From positions 77,240,001 through 77,304,000 of the forward strand of contig JAZHRO010000002.1 in NCBI GenBank assembly GCA_037157565.1: 64,000 nucleotides of DNA. The letters are read 5' to 3'. Source of the stretch: Thalassia testudinum (taxonomy: Eukaryota; Streptophyta; Magnoliopsida; Alismatales; Hydrocharitaceae). This document shows, piece by piece, positions 1-10,393 of this stretch (its first letter is position 1; each line of letters begins with the position of its first letter). A program made the translations under genes and the position numbers. The notes under the pieces are model-generated. The model ran no database searches and had not been told where the DNA came from. It was given only the letters and a program-made list of their open reading frames with translations.

Positions 1-141
1 ATGGCCAAGATGGCGCCATCTCGGCCACGCAAACGGCCGCATACAATCTCTGAAGTCCCCACACCAGCTCCCTCTCCACCGTTGGATCTCGATCCAACGG
101 CTGTGGACAACCGTGCCTAAAAGCGTCCGCTCGACCATTCG

Positions 142-210
142 CGCCTCGTAGCGCAGCGATCGAGAGCGCTTTCGCGAGCTGCAGCAGCGGGTTCGAGCCA
201 CAACGAAGGG
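142..210 (+). other. tRNA-like pol III A/B-box module in E1 LTR (left copy)
   Basis: An A-box-like TAGCGCAGCGAT (149-160) is followed about 40 bp later by a B-box-like GGTTCGAGCC (190-199). The 69-nt block can be read as a degraded tRNA: the ends cgcctcg/cgaaggg pair at 5 of 7 positions, and a D-stem GCGC/GCGC is present. The T-stem does not pair, so this is not a functional tRNA. It may be a tRNA-derived SINE head trapped in the U3. The same block is in the right LTR. Confidence 0.55.
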
Positions 211-566
211 GAGAAAGGCACGGGCGAGCGAGCGTTGGCGGGCGTTGGATCGTCATTAGGGCCGCTCAGATCCACCGATAGCGTTCACGTGCTATTGCAC
301 GCGCGTCAAGGACGAGCCATCATACACGTTGGGCAGGTGCGCATCAGCGGGCGAAGACACATCTTAAGCCGTCCGATCTCACGATCGGACGGCTGTGGAT
401 GAAAGAACGTGGGCAGGAGTTGAGAAAGAGCGTAGCTGAGGAGGCACGCGTGGGTGCGGGTACTACGCCCACGTTGGGGCTTTAGTGACGGTTTTATCGA
501 TCACTAAAGACCCCTCATTTATTTTTTTAAAGATGTAATGACCAATTTGCCCCCACTCCTTGCAAC

Positions 567-575
567 TATAAAAGG
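567..575 (+). promoter_or_regulatory. E1 left LTR TATA box
   Basis: TATAAAAGG lies in the middle of the LTR, after the GC-rich U3 and before a CT-rich likely transcribed leader. It is conserved at 6517-6525 and, in reverse, at 63830-63838. Transcription would be expected to start about 30 bp downstream, around 600. Confidence 0.7.
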
Positions 576-1315
576 AGACCCCCTCCATACGAAATTCTCA
601 TCCCTTCCTTCTCTTCTCTACCTCTCCAAAGCTCAAGAGAAGCTTGTCCCACACCCGGGATGCTTCTCGCGAGATAAAGTCCAAATTTTCGTCCCCCTTC
701 GGAAGAGGATCCCGCGACGACGACGGCGTGCTGCTCCGTTCCTGTTCTTCTGCTTTGTCCTCCTTCATCCAGGAGTCGTCCTGTCCGACTCGTCCTCCAA
801 GCGACCGTAGAGGAGGATATCTCTCTCCCTATTCTTTTTATTGCTTTCTAATATAGATTTACTGCTTTCTAGTGTAGTTCTGCTCGTCCTCTAAGCATTC
901 GTCGAGGAGGACATTTCTCCCTCCATTCTTTTAATGCTTTTTAGAGTAAATTTATCGCTTTCTAGTGCAAGTGTGTTATGCTTTCTAGTTGTAATGAACA
1001 ATCTCCTTAATGATAAATTCTCTGCTTATTCGACATCTCATTTTTTATTTCTATGTTTAATATTCTCTCTCTCTTACCCCCTCTCTCTCTCTTCTATTTA
1101 TTATAAATAATTAGATAATTTTAAATTGAATTACTTTGTGACAAATAAAAAGAAACCCGTAGTTTTTAAATCAAACGTCCGCCTCCCTGTGTTCAACCCG
1201 AAATTTCAATTTCGGTATAAATTTTATTTGTTGAACACGAGTTCTTCGCTTTCAAACTACGACAGGTTTTCCAAAACCTAACACGTTAGCGCAGCAATTC
1301 GTGAGTTCAACATTT

Positions 1316-1333
1316 TGGCGCCGTTGCCGGGGA
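1316..1333 (+). other. E1 primer-binding site (tRNA-Asp)
   Basis: TGGCGCCGTTGCCGGGGA begins 3 bases after the LTR end. It is complementary to the 3' end of plant tRNA-Asp, the primer used by Athila-type Ty3/gypsy elements. The same 18 bases occur on the minus strand at 51766-51783. Confidence 0.9.
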
Positions 1334-2475
1334 GGCGACACTCTTTGATTTTTCTTCGCGTTTTGTAACTTACAAATCATTTACCTCACTTTTCTCCTTT
1401 CCTATTGTAATTGTAGGTACTCTTTCAGGACAGGCAAAAGCGGTAGATCGGAGTAAAGTGCTGTGGAAGGTCCTGTAAGTTACCTCCCACCCTTAGATTT
1501 CATTTCACAACATAATAATTCAAACATCAATCAACCTAAGTGTTTTTATAAACTCTAAGGTTAGATTGTTTGTTGTTTGACAACCATACTCACCCCAACC
1601 CCCACATTAAAAAAAGAAAAAATTAAGAAAAAATATCACAGAGGTACACAACCTCATCTGATTTTCTAACTCAACTGGTAAACCGATCGTAGGAGCCGGT
1701 ACACACATCCAAACACATAATTGAATAGAAATCAAATTAGGTAATCATTTGTGTGCCAATTAAGTGGTGCAACAAGCCAATTGTTTGAGTTGATTGGGCC
1801 ACACCACTTCAATAAAATAAACTCATCAAGTAGCTGCCACTTAGGTTCAACTCTTAGGGATTTACCAGGCACTCCACATTCTTTTTAAACTTTAAAGGAA
1901 AACATCTTCACCTGTTCTTGCAAAACCTGGTGTGCCAATGAAACTTGTTTGAAAATTCCTAAAGTTGAATCCTAAAAGCTACTAAGCAAGATTTGAACCT
2001 TAAAATTCACCGCATCAAAAATAATCTTGCTTGAAAACCACTGGTTGTGCATGCAGACACAAATCAATCAATCATTAAGGGCACAACCCATTTAAAGGGC
2101 CCATCACATTCCAAAGCACATTCAAACTTAGCCCTAAATAAAACAGAGTAGACGTTGGCCTTAAGGATTGGACTCGCTCTTCAGAACTCAGAACGAGATT
2201 ATTTTCGATTAGTCTGTTTCTAATGTTCAATCTGATGTCTAGCTAGGGGAGTAGAATCAAACGATCGCGGCTGGGGGGTACACTAGGAACCGAGGCGCAA
2301 GCCTACGGAAGAACCTTCTCCTCAGTCCCTCCTTCTAACTGGTTGGACGAAAGTAGATCAAATCGTTTCTTTATCTCAAGACGGGTTTTGGGAGTCTGTA
2401 GGTCTGTAGGTTAACCCAATTAAGGACAGGTTTGATTGTTTGTATTGTAGGGCGCCTTTCTTCCTCCTGTGTCTC
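1334..2475 (+). other. E1 untranslated leader
   Basis: This is 1.1 kb between the PBS and the first ATG of the long ORF. It has no sizeable ORF, is A/T-rich, and carries GC-richer patches near 2270-2310. By position it should contain packaging and dimerisation signals. I do not see the block that the leaders of M and the two Athila-like elements share. Confidence 0.6.
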
Positions 2476-4275
2476 ATGAATCCTTCCACATATTTCACGC
2501 ATTCCTACTCTTTCCCTCCTGTTGTGAATTATCCTCAACATGACGATTACCCCGACTTGTACTATAATCAACCATCGGTTAGTTAGGATAATTCGGATTG
2601 GGGATACAGTTCTGAACCTCCGTGTTTAGGGTCTAACCCTGAACACTTTAATTCTGATTCGTATCCTTCTCAGAGCTACATCGATTATAAATCGTCTTCC
2701 TTTCATGAACAACCTAATACGATCTACAATCAAGAAGGATACACCGATCCTTACCCATCCTCTGATTTCACTGCCTTTAGGTCATCACCATCTTTTGAAC
2801 AATCTGAAATGACCTATTATCAGGAAGGGTATAATGAATCTCAATTCGTTAATTCCTCTGCATTGATGTCAAACCCGCCCAATCCTGAACCAACTCATTT
2901 GCTTCAGGTTAATCAGGTTCAAGATAAGGTTCTGGCTAACTTGAGGAATATCATTCAATCTTTAGAAGTTCAGCCAACACCTTGCATTGAGAGATTGGAG
3001 CCCTTGATTGAAATGATTGATGATTTAAACAAGTCTTTGTTGGATTGGCTCTAGGATGTTAAGGATAAGAACCCGGGTGAGTTTCTACTTGGGAAATTAG
3101 CGAAATTGAGGATGAGATTCGTGGTTGCTTTGATTCAATCTTGGGAAGATTCCCAGGATGAACCCTCTTCAGGAAAGCCAATGACAGAACCCACTCAGGC
3201 ACCTGTTGGGGGGGACACGTGTTATGAGGCTGACCAGATTGAATTAAAGCAACCAATTAAGGAAGATCTGATTTCTTCACCTGAGATCCCTGAGCCAGGT
3301 TACGAGGAAACGTATGTCTCCTTGGAACAGAAAGTGACAAATGATTTTGGGACATACATTGATACAGATCCTGATTTCTTTGATGGTAAAGATTCAAGTT
3401 GCGAAGTCTCACGCGAGTTTTCTGAACACGATTTCTATGAGACGATTGGGCTTGAGGAATCTAATAGATCATTTGATAGCCCAATAATTGAGGAAATTGA
3501 TCTTATTAGAGCACACATTACGGATCCAGAATTGCATTTTCTGGAGGAATCAATTTAATGCCCTGATTATCAGTTACAACCCGTTGAGCTTATCGATAAT
3601 TCTGTTTCTGATATAATTAGACCCAAGTCAATTCTGATTCTACCACATCATTTAGACTTGGAGATTTCAGATGGGGTGATTAATATACAAGAGGTCCTGG
3701 AATTTGATATGCTGAATGAGGAGGATAGGAGCTGGGAAGTTCTGATTTGGGAAGTTAATTTTGGAGGAAATGGAAGATTGAGTCGAAGGGTTCCTTTTAA
3801 ACTAAAACCATCAAATCAGAACCCTTACGACATTTGTTTCGAGGATGTCAAACTCAAGCACACATTCAACGATTATCCTTTTGAGCTTCAATTCTCTGTA
3901 ACCCGACTTTTTGGTCTTGGGTTGCATCCTCATAAATCGCAGGCTCAACCTCGCTTGCATTCTGATTTTAGGTTTTGGGTAATTTTTATCCAGAACCTAA
4001 GATATTCTCGATTATGGGGGATGGGTCTGCACCACAATCTGGTCCACATCTGTGGACCTCTGTTGATAGGTCATAGGATTCTTTTGTTTATTCTGATTCT
4101 GACCTGCACTTGTGAATTCTTCATTTCTTTTCTTTGTATAGCGTGCCTAGTTGAAGGCACTAAACTCAGCACATATACAGTTCTTTTTAGTTTTCATCTC
4201 GGAGCGGACCTGACATTCACGCAATTCAGGTGCTTTCTACGCTTTTCCACTCTGTTTTATGTCGTTTTAATATAA
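2476..4275 (+). pseudogene. E1 long acidic ORF of unknown function, three in-frame stops
   Basis: One reading frame runs from the ATG at 2476 to the stop at 4275 (600 codons). It is interrupted only by TAG at 2584, TAG at 3052 and TAA at 3556, each one C-to-T change from CAG or CAA. The N-terminal 150 residues are rich in Tyr, Ser, Asn and Pro. The middle is acidic (many Asp/Glu, with a PEPGYEE motif). The last 60 residues are hydrophobic and could hold one or two membrane segments. I see no zinc knuckle, aspartic protease, RT or integrase motif. The ORF of element M (9466-10393 and its other pieces) has similar composition and a matching PEPGFEN motif. The function is unknown. An envelope-like or structural protein is possible but unsupported. 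Confidence 0.65.
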
Positions 4276-4310
4276 TGAGGACATTGCATTAGATAGGAAT
4301 GGGGGGGTGG
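4274..4310 (+). promoter_or_regulatory. Hairpin plus internal purine tract downstream of E1 ORF
   Basis: An AATG-AGGA-CATT inverted repeat (4274-4285) is followed by a purine-rich GATAGGAATGGGGGGG tract. The same pair of motifs follows pol in the two Athila-like elements (minus strand, 18762-18798 and 44848-44886). The position between coding region and 3' LTR suggests a second plus-strand priming site or a processing signal. Confidence 0.55.
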
Positions 4311-5483
4311 ACATTCATCTCTAAATTCATTCATCAGCTCCATAGATTTATTTTATTTTCTTTTATAAAAAAAAAATTCTGAATTAGGAAAGAGAATTTG
4401 GGTTTAAGAAAATTCTCAATCTTAGGAAATACTACATTATGATTTGAACACAAAGAACCTTCAGGTCTTTGGACTTAATTAGCCCGTGTATCCACTAAAA
4501 TGTGGATTTATTTTTCGAGTTCTCGCCAACCTGAATTTTATTTTAATTGGAGTAAATAAATTTGGGTGATAAGTACACACTATCTTGTCACTGACTCATT
4601 GTTTGGCGATTTTAATGGAAATTGGGTAGCTAATGAACCTTTTAGAGTGATATAGCTAGCAAGTTATCGTGGGTAACAGCCCATAGGTAGGTTGTCTAGA
4701 GCCCAGTCACTGGACCTTTCTTTTTTTTCCTGTCCTTAGGTAAATCTTAGACCAGGGAAACCACCTACATAAAAAAAAAAGAAAAGAAAAGAAGAAAAAA
4801 AAAATCAAAAAGAAAAGGAGAAAAGAAAAAAAATAAAAGAAAATAAGCCACACTTCGCCGCACGAGTATGACTGGCAAGTTGTCGGTGGTAACAGCTCAT
4901 CGACTAGTTGTCCAGAACCCAGCTCAGTAAATGCACTAAAAATTCCCAAAACACTTAGGAAAAAGCGGAGAAGTAGAATAAATCGGGGAGATATACACTG
5001 GATTCACCCTTGTGTTGACCCCGTAAAAAATAAAAGTAGGGAGAAAGCTACTGGTTGTAAAGATACACCTTTAGGTAGAATTATTTTTTAGGTCACCTAG
5101 AGGCGTAGAAATCCAAAGTTCGTTTTAATTGCCGGTCAATGAGTCTATCATAATCACAATAAGATGCTTAAAACTTAGGGTTCTCATCAAATCTTGGGTG
5201 AGTTGAATGGCCGTAGAAAGCCACTCTTAAACCCTAAAATTTGAAAATCCAAAAAAAAAAAGAAAGAAAAAAAAAGAAAAAGAGAAAAAGAAATTTTTCT
5301 TTGAATAAGGCGAGGGCTTGAGGCTGTTTGCATTTTGGCTGATACTCGGGTGCTGTTGTGTCTTTGAAAGTTTAGTTCCTAAGTAGATAATTTATTAATG
5401 ATTGAAAATAACTCAGGTCCAAATAATCCAACCTAATTCTTTTATAAATAGCATATAGTTTTTGCTAGGGACTAGCAAAAGAT
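4311..5483 (+). other. E1 3' untranslated region
   Basis: No credible ORF. It contains A-rich tracts at 4770-4850 and 5250-5300 and ends in a segment highly similar to the 3' end of the Athila-like elements (TTTGCTAGGGACTAGCAAAA type). Confidence 0.6.
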
Positions 5484-5496
5484 AGGCATGGGGGTA
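5484..5496 (+). other. E1 polypurine tract
   Basis: AGGCATGGGGGTA lies directly before the 3' LTR start TGATG. It is identical, on the minus strand, to the tract of the Athila-like element at 17410-17422. Confidence 0.8.
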
Positions 5497-5949
5497 TGAT
5501 GTAAACACATTTATACTACGTAAGATGTCTATTTATGCATGTTCTTAAGCATAGGATTGCATTTCATGATATAAATATTGCATAACATGCATCATCTTGC
5601 ATTTAGAATAGTTTGAATAAAATGGAGGTTAATTGTCTCCTTTTATGTGCTTGGACAGGGCAAACAATTTATCGAAGCCTCGAATCAAAGATCCAACAGT
5701 ATGGATGTGATTAGGGTGACGATTGGAGTTCAACGACTCCAAGATCGCCCTAATCAGGCATCCGTAGAATCAGATAGTGACTGGGGAACCCTAGAAGATC
5801 AAGGGCCAGGATGGTATAAATCCATACTTCAAATGACAAATCCGACCGCACGGATAAATTCGGATCGACGATCGCAGCCTAACGACACAAAAATCGAGTC
5901 AATCCGACATCTGTGGCACCATCTACAACATCCAGAAGATGGACGGCCA

Positions 5950-5973
5950 AGATGGCATCACGTGACGCCATCT
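5950..5973 (+). repeat. Inverted repeat with G-box loop in E1 right LTR
   Basis: AGATGGC and GCCATCT flank a 10-base loop ATCACGTGAC that contains a CACGTG G-box. In the left LTR (8-21) the arms are joined directly and the loop is missing. Confidence 0.8.
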
Positions 5974-6093
5974 CGGCCACCCAAACGGCCGCATACAATC
6001 TCTGAAGTCCCCGCACCCACTCCCTCTCCGTCGTTGGATCTCGATCCAACGGCTGTGGACAGCCGCGCCTAAAAGAGTCCGCTCGACCATTCA

Positions 6094-6162
6094 CGCCTCG
6101 TAGCGCAGCGGTTGAGAGCGCTTTCGCGAGCTGCAGCCGCGGGTTCGAGCCACAGCGAAGGG
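6094..6162 (+). other. tRNA-like pol III A/B-box module in E1 LTR (right copy)
   Basis: A-box TAGCGCAGCGGT (6101-6112, 11 of 12 consensus positions) and B-box GGTTCGAGCC (6142-6151) are about 41 bp apart. The likely acceptor strands are 6094-6100 and 6156-6162. The D-stem is GCGC/GCGC with a normal-looking AGCGGTTGA loop. It lies about 370 bp upstream of the LTR TATA box on the same strand. Confidence 0.6.
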
Positions 6163-6516
6163 GAGAAAGGCGCAGGAGAGTGAGCGCTGGCGGGCGTTGG
6201 ATTGTCATCGGGCGGCTTAGATCCACCGATAGCGTTCACGCGCTATTGCACACGGGCGAGGACGTGCCATCGTACGCGCTGGACTAGCGTGCAGCAGAGG
6301 GCGAAGGCGCATCTTAAGCCGTCCGATCTCGCGATCAGATTGCTGTGGATGAAAGAACGTGGGCGGGCGTTGAGAAAGAGCGCAACTGAGGAGGCGCGCG
6401 TGGGTGCGGGTACTATGCCCACGTTGGGGCTTTAGTGACGATTTTATCCGTCACTAAAGACCCCTCATTTATTGTTTTAAAGATGTAATGACCAATTTAC
6501 CCCCACTCCTTGCAAC

Positions 6517-6525
6517 TATAAAAGG
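6517..6525 (+). promoter_or_regulatory. E1 right LTR TATA box
   Basis: TATAAAAGG, same context as 567-575. From the 3' LTR it could drive read-out transcription into 7262 and beyond. Confidence 0.65.
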
Positions 6526-7261
6526 AGACCCCCTCCATACGAAATTCTCATCCCTTCCTTCTCTTCTCTACCTCTCCAAAGCTCAAGAGAAGCTTGTCCC
6601 ACACCCGGGATGCTTCTCGCGAGATAAAGTCCAAATTTTCGTCCCCCTTCGGAAGTGGATCCCGCGACGACGACGGCGTGCTGCTCCATTCCTGTTCTTC
6701 TGCTTCGTCCTCCTTCGTCCAGGAGTCATCCTGTCCGACTCGTCCTCTAAGCGACCGTCGAGGAGGATATCTCTCTCCCTATTCTTTTTATTGCTTTCTA
6801 ATATAGATTTACTACTTTCTAGTATAGTTATGCTCGTCCTCCATTCGTCGAGGAGGACATTTCTCCCTCCATTATTTTAATGCTTTTTAGAGTAAATTTA
6901 TCACTTTCTAGTGCAAGTGTGTTATGCTTTCTAGTTGTAATGAACAATCTCCTTAATGATAAATTCTCTACTTATTCTACATCTCATTTTTTATTTCTAT
7001 GTGTAATATTCTCTCTCTCTCTTACCCCCTCTCTCTCTTCTATTTATTGTAAATAATTAGATAATTTTAAATTGAATTACTTTGTGACAAATAAAAAGAA
7101 ACGCGTAGTTTTTAAATCAAACGTCCGCCTCCCTGTGTTCGACCTGGAATTTCAATTTCGGTATAAATTTTATTTGTTGAACACGAGTTCTTCGCTTTCA
7201 AACTACAACACCATTTTTTCCAAAACCTAACACGTTAGTGCAGCAATTCGTGAGTTCAACA

Positions 7262-7626
7262 CTTCACAAACACCACTCAAAAGAAACAAGAACACTCTAA
7301 AAGGATTCTCTTAAAAAACATTAGAGTGTATATTTTTTTTTTTGTTGGGTGATGAGTTTGGAATGTGGGTCAAGTAGCCATTCACCACGCCAATTTTAGA
7401 TTTATATATATTTTTTTTGTATTTCTTTAAGCAAGCAAACACTCAAAGGGTGGAGTGGTACTCACAAAAAGTTTTCACAACACTTTACTCCGTTTATACT
7501 GTCTCGGATCGCGCTCCTTCGTCGCCCAAGCATCGAGTTCCTGCAACCAATCAAGTAGAAGGAGAAAGTGAGTTATAAGAAGTGAATATGAATGCGGGAT
7601 GAAAGCAACAAAAGAAATCCGTTGCC
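7262..7626 (-). other. Leader fragment of element N
   Basis: 365 bp between the E1 right LTR and the reverse PBS of N. No ORF; A/T-rich with poly-T runs. By position it is the start of N's internal region. The rest of N would lie left of the window, beyond E1. Confidence 0.5.
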
Positions 7627-7644
7627 TCCCTAGCAACGGCGCCA
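7627..7644 (-). other. Element N primer-binding site
   Basis: Minus strand reads TGGCGCCGTTGCTAGGGA, which differs from the perfect tRNA-Asp site at 2 of 18 bases. Confidence 0.8.
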
Positions 7645-7654
7645 AAAACTAACG

Positions 7655-9134
7655 TGCATGGAACATGTTGGTTTAATTATGTCATTGTAGCATGCGTTCG
7701 CGATGTCAATTTTAATTTAAGATGTGGATTTGGTGAGTCCAAGTGTCGAACATGAGGAGGCATGAAATTGGATTAGTTTGTTGCTTTAGTTGTCACATGA
7801 ATGTTTAATTTGCTTGCCTGCGAGAAAATGAGAGAGAGAGAGAGAGAGTAGGGTTAGAGCTTGTGTTTAAAACATGACAATCATTCTAAGAGGATGTGAG
7901 TTATGATATATGAAACAACATCAACATATAGCATGCAATTAGAGTTTGTTTACAACTATAACAATAGATGAAAGCTTAAACAAATCCAACATAAAACTAA
8001 AGTAAAGAGGGTGCGAGGAGGAGGCGAGGCGGCCACGGCGATGGAGGGGGGCTCCGTTGGCGGCTCGACAACTCCAAGGCGAATATGGGATGCTTGGTGG
8101 AGCTAGGAGAGAGCTAGTATTGCATGGAGAGTGTGCGTGAATTGAATGCCCTTGAATGGGGTGGTTGAGGAGGTTTATATAGGGAAGAAGGGGTTTCCAA
8201 ACTAAGTAATGGTTTTAGTGGCATCCAGGACGTCGCTAAACCCATTCCATAAGTGTCGGTGAAGCCCCTCGCCTGTCGGTCCTTAGGCGCACATGTGTTT
8301 TCTCCCTTCAATCCGTGCCTGCGCATCCTCAGCCGTTGGATCTGAGGCGTGGATCGCCATTGGACGACTGAGGGCGCGCCACGTCGTCCAAGCCGCCTGC
8401 AAGTGTGCGTGCCTTCGCGTGATGGGCACGCGTCAACCATTTGATTGCGCTTCAATGGCCATGATCACGTGAGATCAAGCGCTTGGATTGCACCTCACCC
8501 GCGTCATTGCGTGCGTCGGTACTTGGGCGCAGTTGATTGTGCCACATGGCTCTCATCTCTGTCGTCTGTGTACGCATCAATGGCTGAATTTTGATCACGC
8601 ATGCGGATGCAGCTAATGCGTCTTGAACGTGAGTCCAAGGCGAGCATGGGGGGGCGCTAACCGCTGCAGTGCACTCGCGCTTTGTCGCGGTTTTGCTCGA
8701 ATGCTCAACTGTTGGATGGACGATCGGACAGCTGAGATGCATCTTGGTGCGATGGAGAGGCAGAGGTGTTTGGGTGTGGCCGAAGTCGACCGTTGGAAGG
8801 AGATTCAATGGTCAGAATTTGAAGTCCCTTAGGCGCGATAGAGGGCGCGGTGTTGGTAAGGCTTGTGGGTCCTCAGCCATCTGATCCTTGGATTGGATGG
8901 TTTAGAGTGCTCTACGTGATGAGCGTGGCTGCAGCGGGGGTGAGGGGCGGCAGATGGTGCCACATGGCTGCTTGTGGGCTGTTGATCTGATGATTAACGG
9001 CCAGAACTTCTTGAGCTGGTCGAGGGAGCTCCGAATGTCAGATTTAAGTGATTTTGAGTCCGTTGGACTCCATTCATCGATTTGAATCCATTCGTGCAGT
9101 CCGATTGCTTATCTGAGGCCTGTTTCAACATGCA
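7655..9134 (-). repeat. Element N 5' LTR (approximate limits)
   Basis: The block begins TGCATG and ends CATGCA on the plus strand, giving a 6-bp terminal inverted repeat and TG...CA ends. A minus-strand TATATAAA is at 8175-8182. Left of it is the probable R/U5 with a GA microsatellite (7829-7848), and right of it a GC-rich U3. Without the partner LTR the limits rest on these motifs only; an alternative start is TGTTGG at 7666. Confidence 0.5.
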
Positions 9135-10393
9135 CTTATACACATATCCATTAAACATTGATTATAAGCAATCTTAATTCGTCATGCATGCAATGCTCCT
9201 AAGCTCATTATGGTATGTCATTAATGCACAAATATACTCAAAACTAACCCCAGTTGATGGAATTATCATCATTGGGTGTAAAGTTATCAATCAACAGGAT
9301 GATGCAAACCAAAGCCAATTAGTCTGGTGGGTTGATGGATGTAAATCAACTGATGTGGAGCCCACCAGATACTTTGAGGCTCAAAAAGATGTAGAAGTGA
9401 AAATCTAGTGTTTGGCTAAATCGGCTCAGCCTGATCAGAGTAGAGATCCTCAAAAGAAAATTGATCTATAGAGGATGTAGGAACCCTACTAATAGGATCA
9501 GAAAAGGATAAGAAGTGATTAACAGTCTGATCAATGTTGATACTCGATCAAAAGATGGAGGAGAATCATATGCAACCGGATCAGAGATAGGTGATTCAGA
9601 GTAGAAATTGATTCCGGTGGTGGGTCGAGGTTGGGATCGGATTTTGGAAGCCTCTGTATGTGTATCGGAAGGTGTTGCTTCTTTAAGGTTGAAATCATTG
9701 ACCTCAGCATCGAAATCAAAGAATAGATCATGGATGCTGAGGTCGTGAACTAGCTTGTAATCGTCAGGAAACAAAGGTTCTCTCAAATTAGAGTATGATT
9801 TGAAATTATTGGAGAATCTGTGAAAATTAGTTTTTGAACCTGATTCCAGATTGGGATTTCCACTGTAGAATGAATCATGATGCATAAAATTAACAAACTG
9901 ACTTGGATCTAACCTAATCTCAAATGCTAAGCTCAAAGAGGTGTCCTTATTAGGTATAGGCTTAAGTTCTTGGCTCCTAGGGTAGACCCAATCAAATCCC
10001 AACTCTTCCAACTTCTCTGTTTCTGTATCACAAATTAGTGTGACTTCCGAGGAGTTTGGAGAGGTGTACTCATCAAATATAGGCCCAGAATCATAGTCCA
10101 AATCTAAAATCTAATTCTCATTAAATTGGGCTTCTTGATCATCCTGAATAGGCTCGAATCTAGATCTTAGGTCAAGGGTAGGAATTGGGTCACTAGAATC
10201 TAGACTTGGTTCTATTGGGATGTTAGAATCACTCTTGAGAATTACCTTAACAGGATAAGGTTTAGGAATTACATCATCGAGAGGTTCTGAGTCTAATTCA
10301 TCACAAGTGTTTGGAAAATCAAGGCATGAAGGACCAGCCTCATGGCTCTCTAAGGCTGGTTCAGAATCGGGAACACCTACAATTGGATCCTCC
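9135..10393 (-). mobile_element. Element M, 3' piece (ORF end and downstream region)
   Basis: This piece holds the C-terminal half of M's acidic ORF and about 330 bp of downstream sequence, cut on the left by element N. On the right it stops at the CACTA A insertion (TSD tcc, 10391-10393) and resumes at 31892. It has no gag or pol. The M leader at 58.4-59.4 kb resembles those of the Athila-like elements, which sets strand and class. Confidence 0.6.
9466..10393 (-). pseudogene. Element M acidic ORF, C-terminal part
   Basis: The minus strand encodes about 300 residues, with one TAG at 10111-10113. The protein is acidic (many Asp, Glu, Ser, Pro) and ends in a hydrophobic stretch of about 25 residues that could be a membrane segment. 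The frame runs up to the CACTA A insertion site and continues in phase at 31892 once one TSD copy is removed. The domain is unknown. Composition and layout resemble the E1 ORF (2476-4275). Confidence 0.6.

Larger units (their letters stand above)
1..1312 (+). repeat. E1 left (5') LTR, 3' portion
   Basis: This matches 5943-7261 nearly base for base over the R/U5 part and ends ...gttcaaca just before the PBS. It lacks a 10-bp stretch present in the right LTR (see 5950-5973). The TATA box is at 567-575. The CT-rich stretch around 1065-1095 belongs to the LTR. Confidence 0.9.
1..7261 (+). mobile_element. E1: non-autonomous tRNA-Asp-primed LTR retrotransposon, left LTR cut by window edge
   Basis: Two direct repeats (1-1312 and 5497-7261) flank an internal region that starts with a perfect tRNA-Asp primer-binding site and ends with a polypurine tract. 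Window base 1 aligns with base 5943 of the right LTR, so about 446 bp of the left LTR lie outside. The internal region holds one long broken ORF (2476-4275) without gag, protease, RT or integrase motifs, so the element must have been moved by another element's enzymes. The 3' TSD copy would be cttca (7262-7266); the left copy is outside the window. The element appears to be inserted in the leader of element N. Confidence 0.88.
5497..7261 (+). repeat. E1 right (3') LTR, complete, 1765 bp
   Basis: It starts TGATGTAAAC and ends GTTCAACA. The U3 is GC-rich, the TATA box is at 6517-6525, and the transcribed part is CT-rich. It is nearly identical to 1-1312 around the TATA box (one difference in about 120 bp), suggesting a fairly recent insertion. 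Confidence 0.88.
7262..9134 (-). mobile_element. Element N: 5' end of a minus-strand tRNA-Asp LTR retrotransposon
   Basis: A PBS on the minus strand (7627-7644) is followed on its right by an LTR-like block (about 7655-9134) with a TATA box at 8175-8182. That is the 5' LTR, PBS and leader start of a minus-strand element. It appears inserted into the 3' region of M and is itself interrupted by E1. The other LTR and the TSD are not in the window. Confidence 0.55.

Noticed and set aside
142..210. Calling the A/B-box block a functional tRNA gene
   Set aside because: The T-stem does not pair, no convincing anticodon stem-loop forms, and it sits in an LTR.
538..810. A 90-residue ORF starting MTNLPPLLATIKG, repeated at 6488-6880 and in reverse at 63550-63867
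   Set aside because: It spans the LTR TATA box and presumed transcription start and exists only because the LTR is repeated. It is not a gene.
9184..9408. A 74-residue plus-strand ORF
   Set aside because: It lies in the 3' non-coding part of element M on the opposite strand, with no recognisable similarity.
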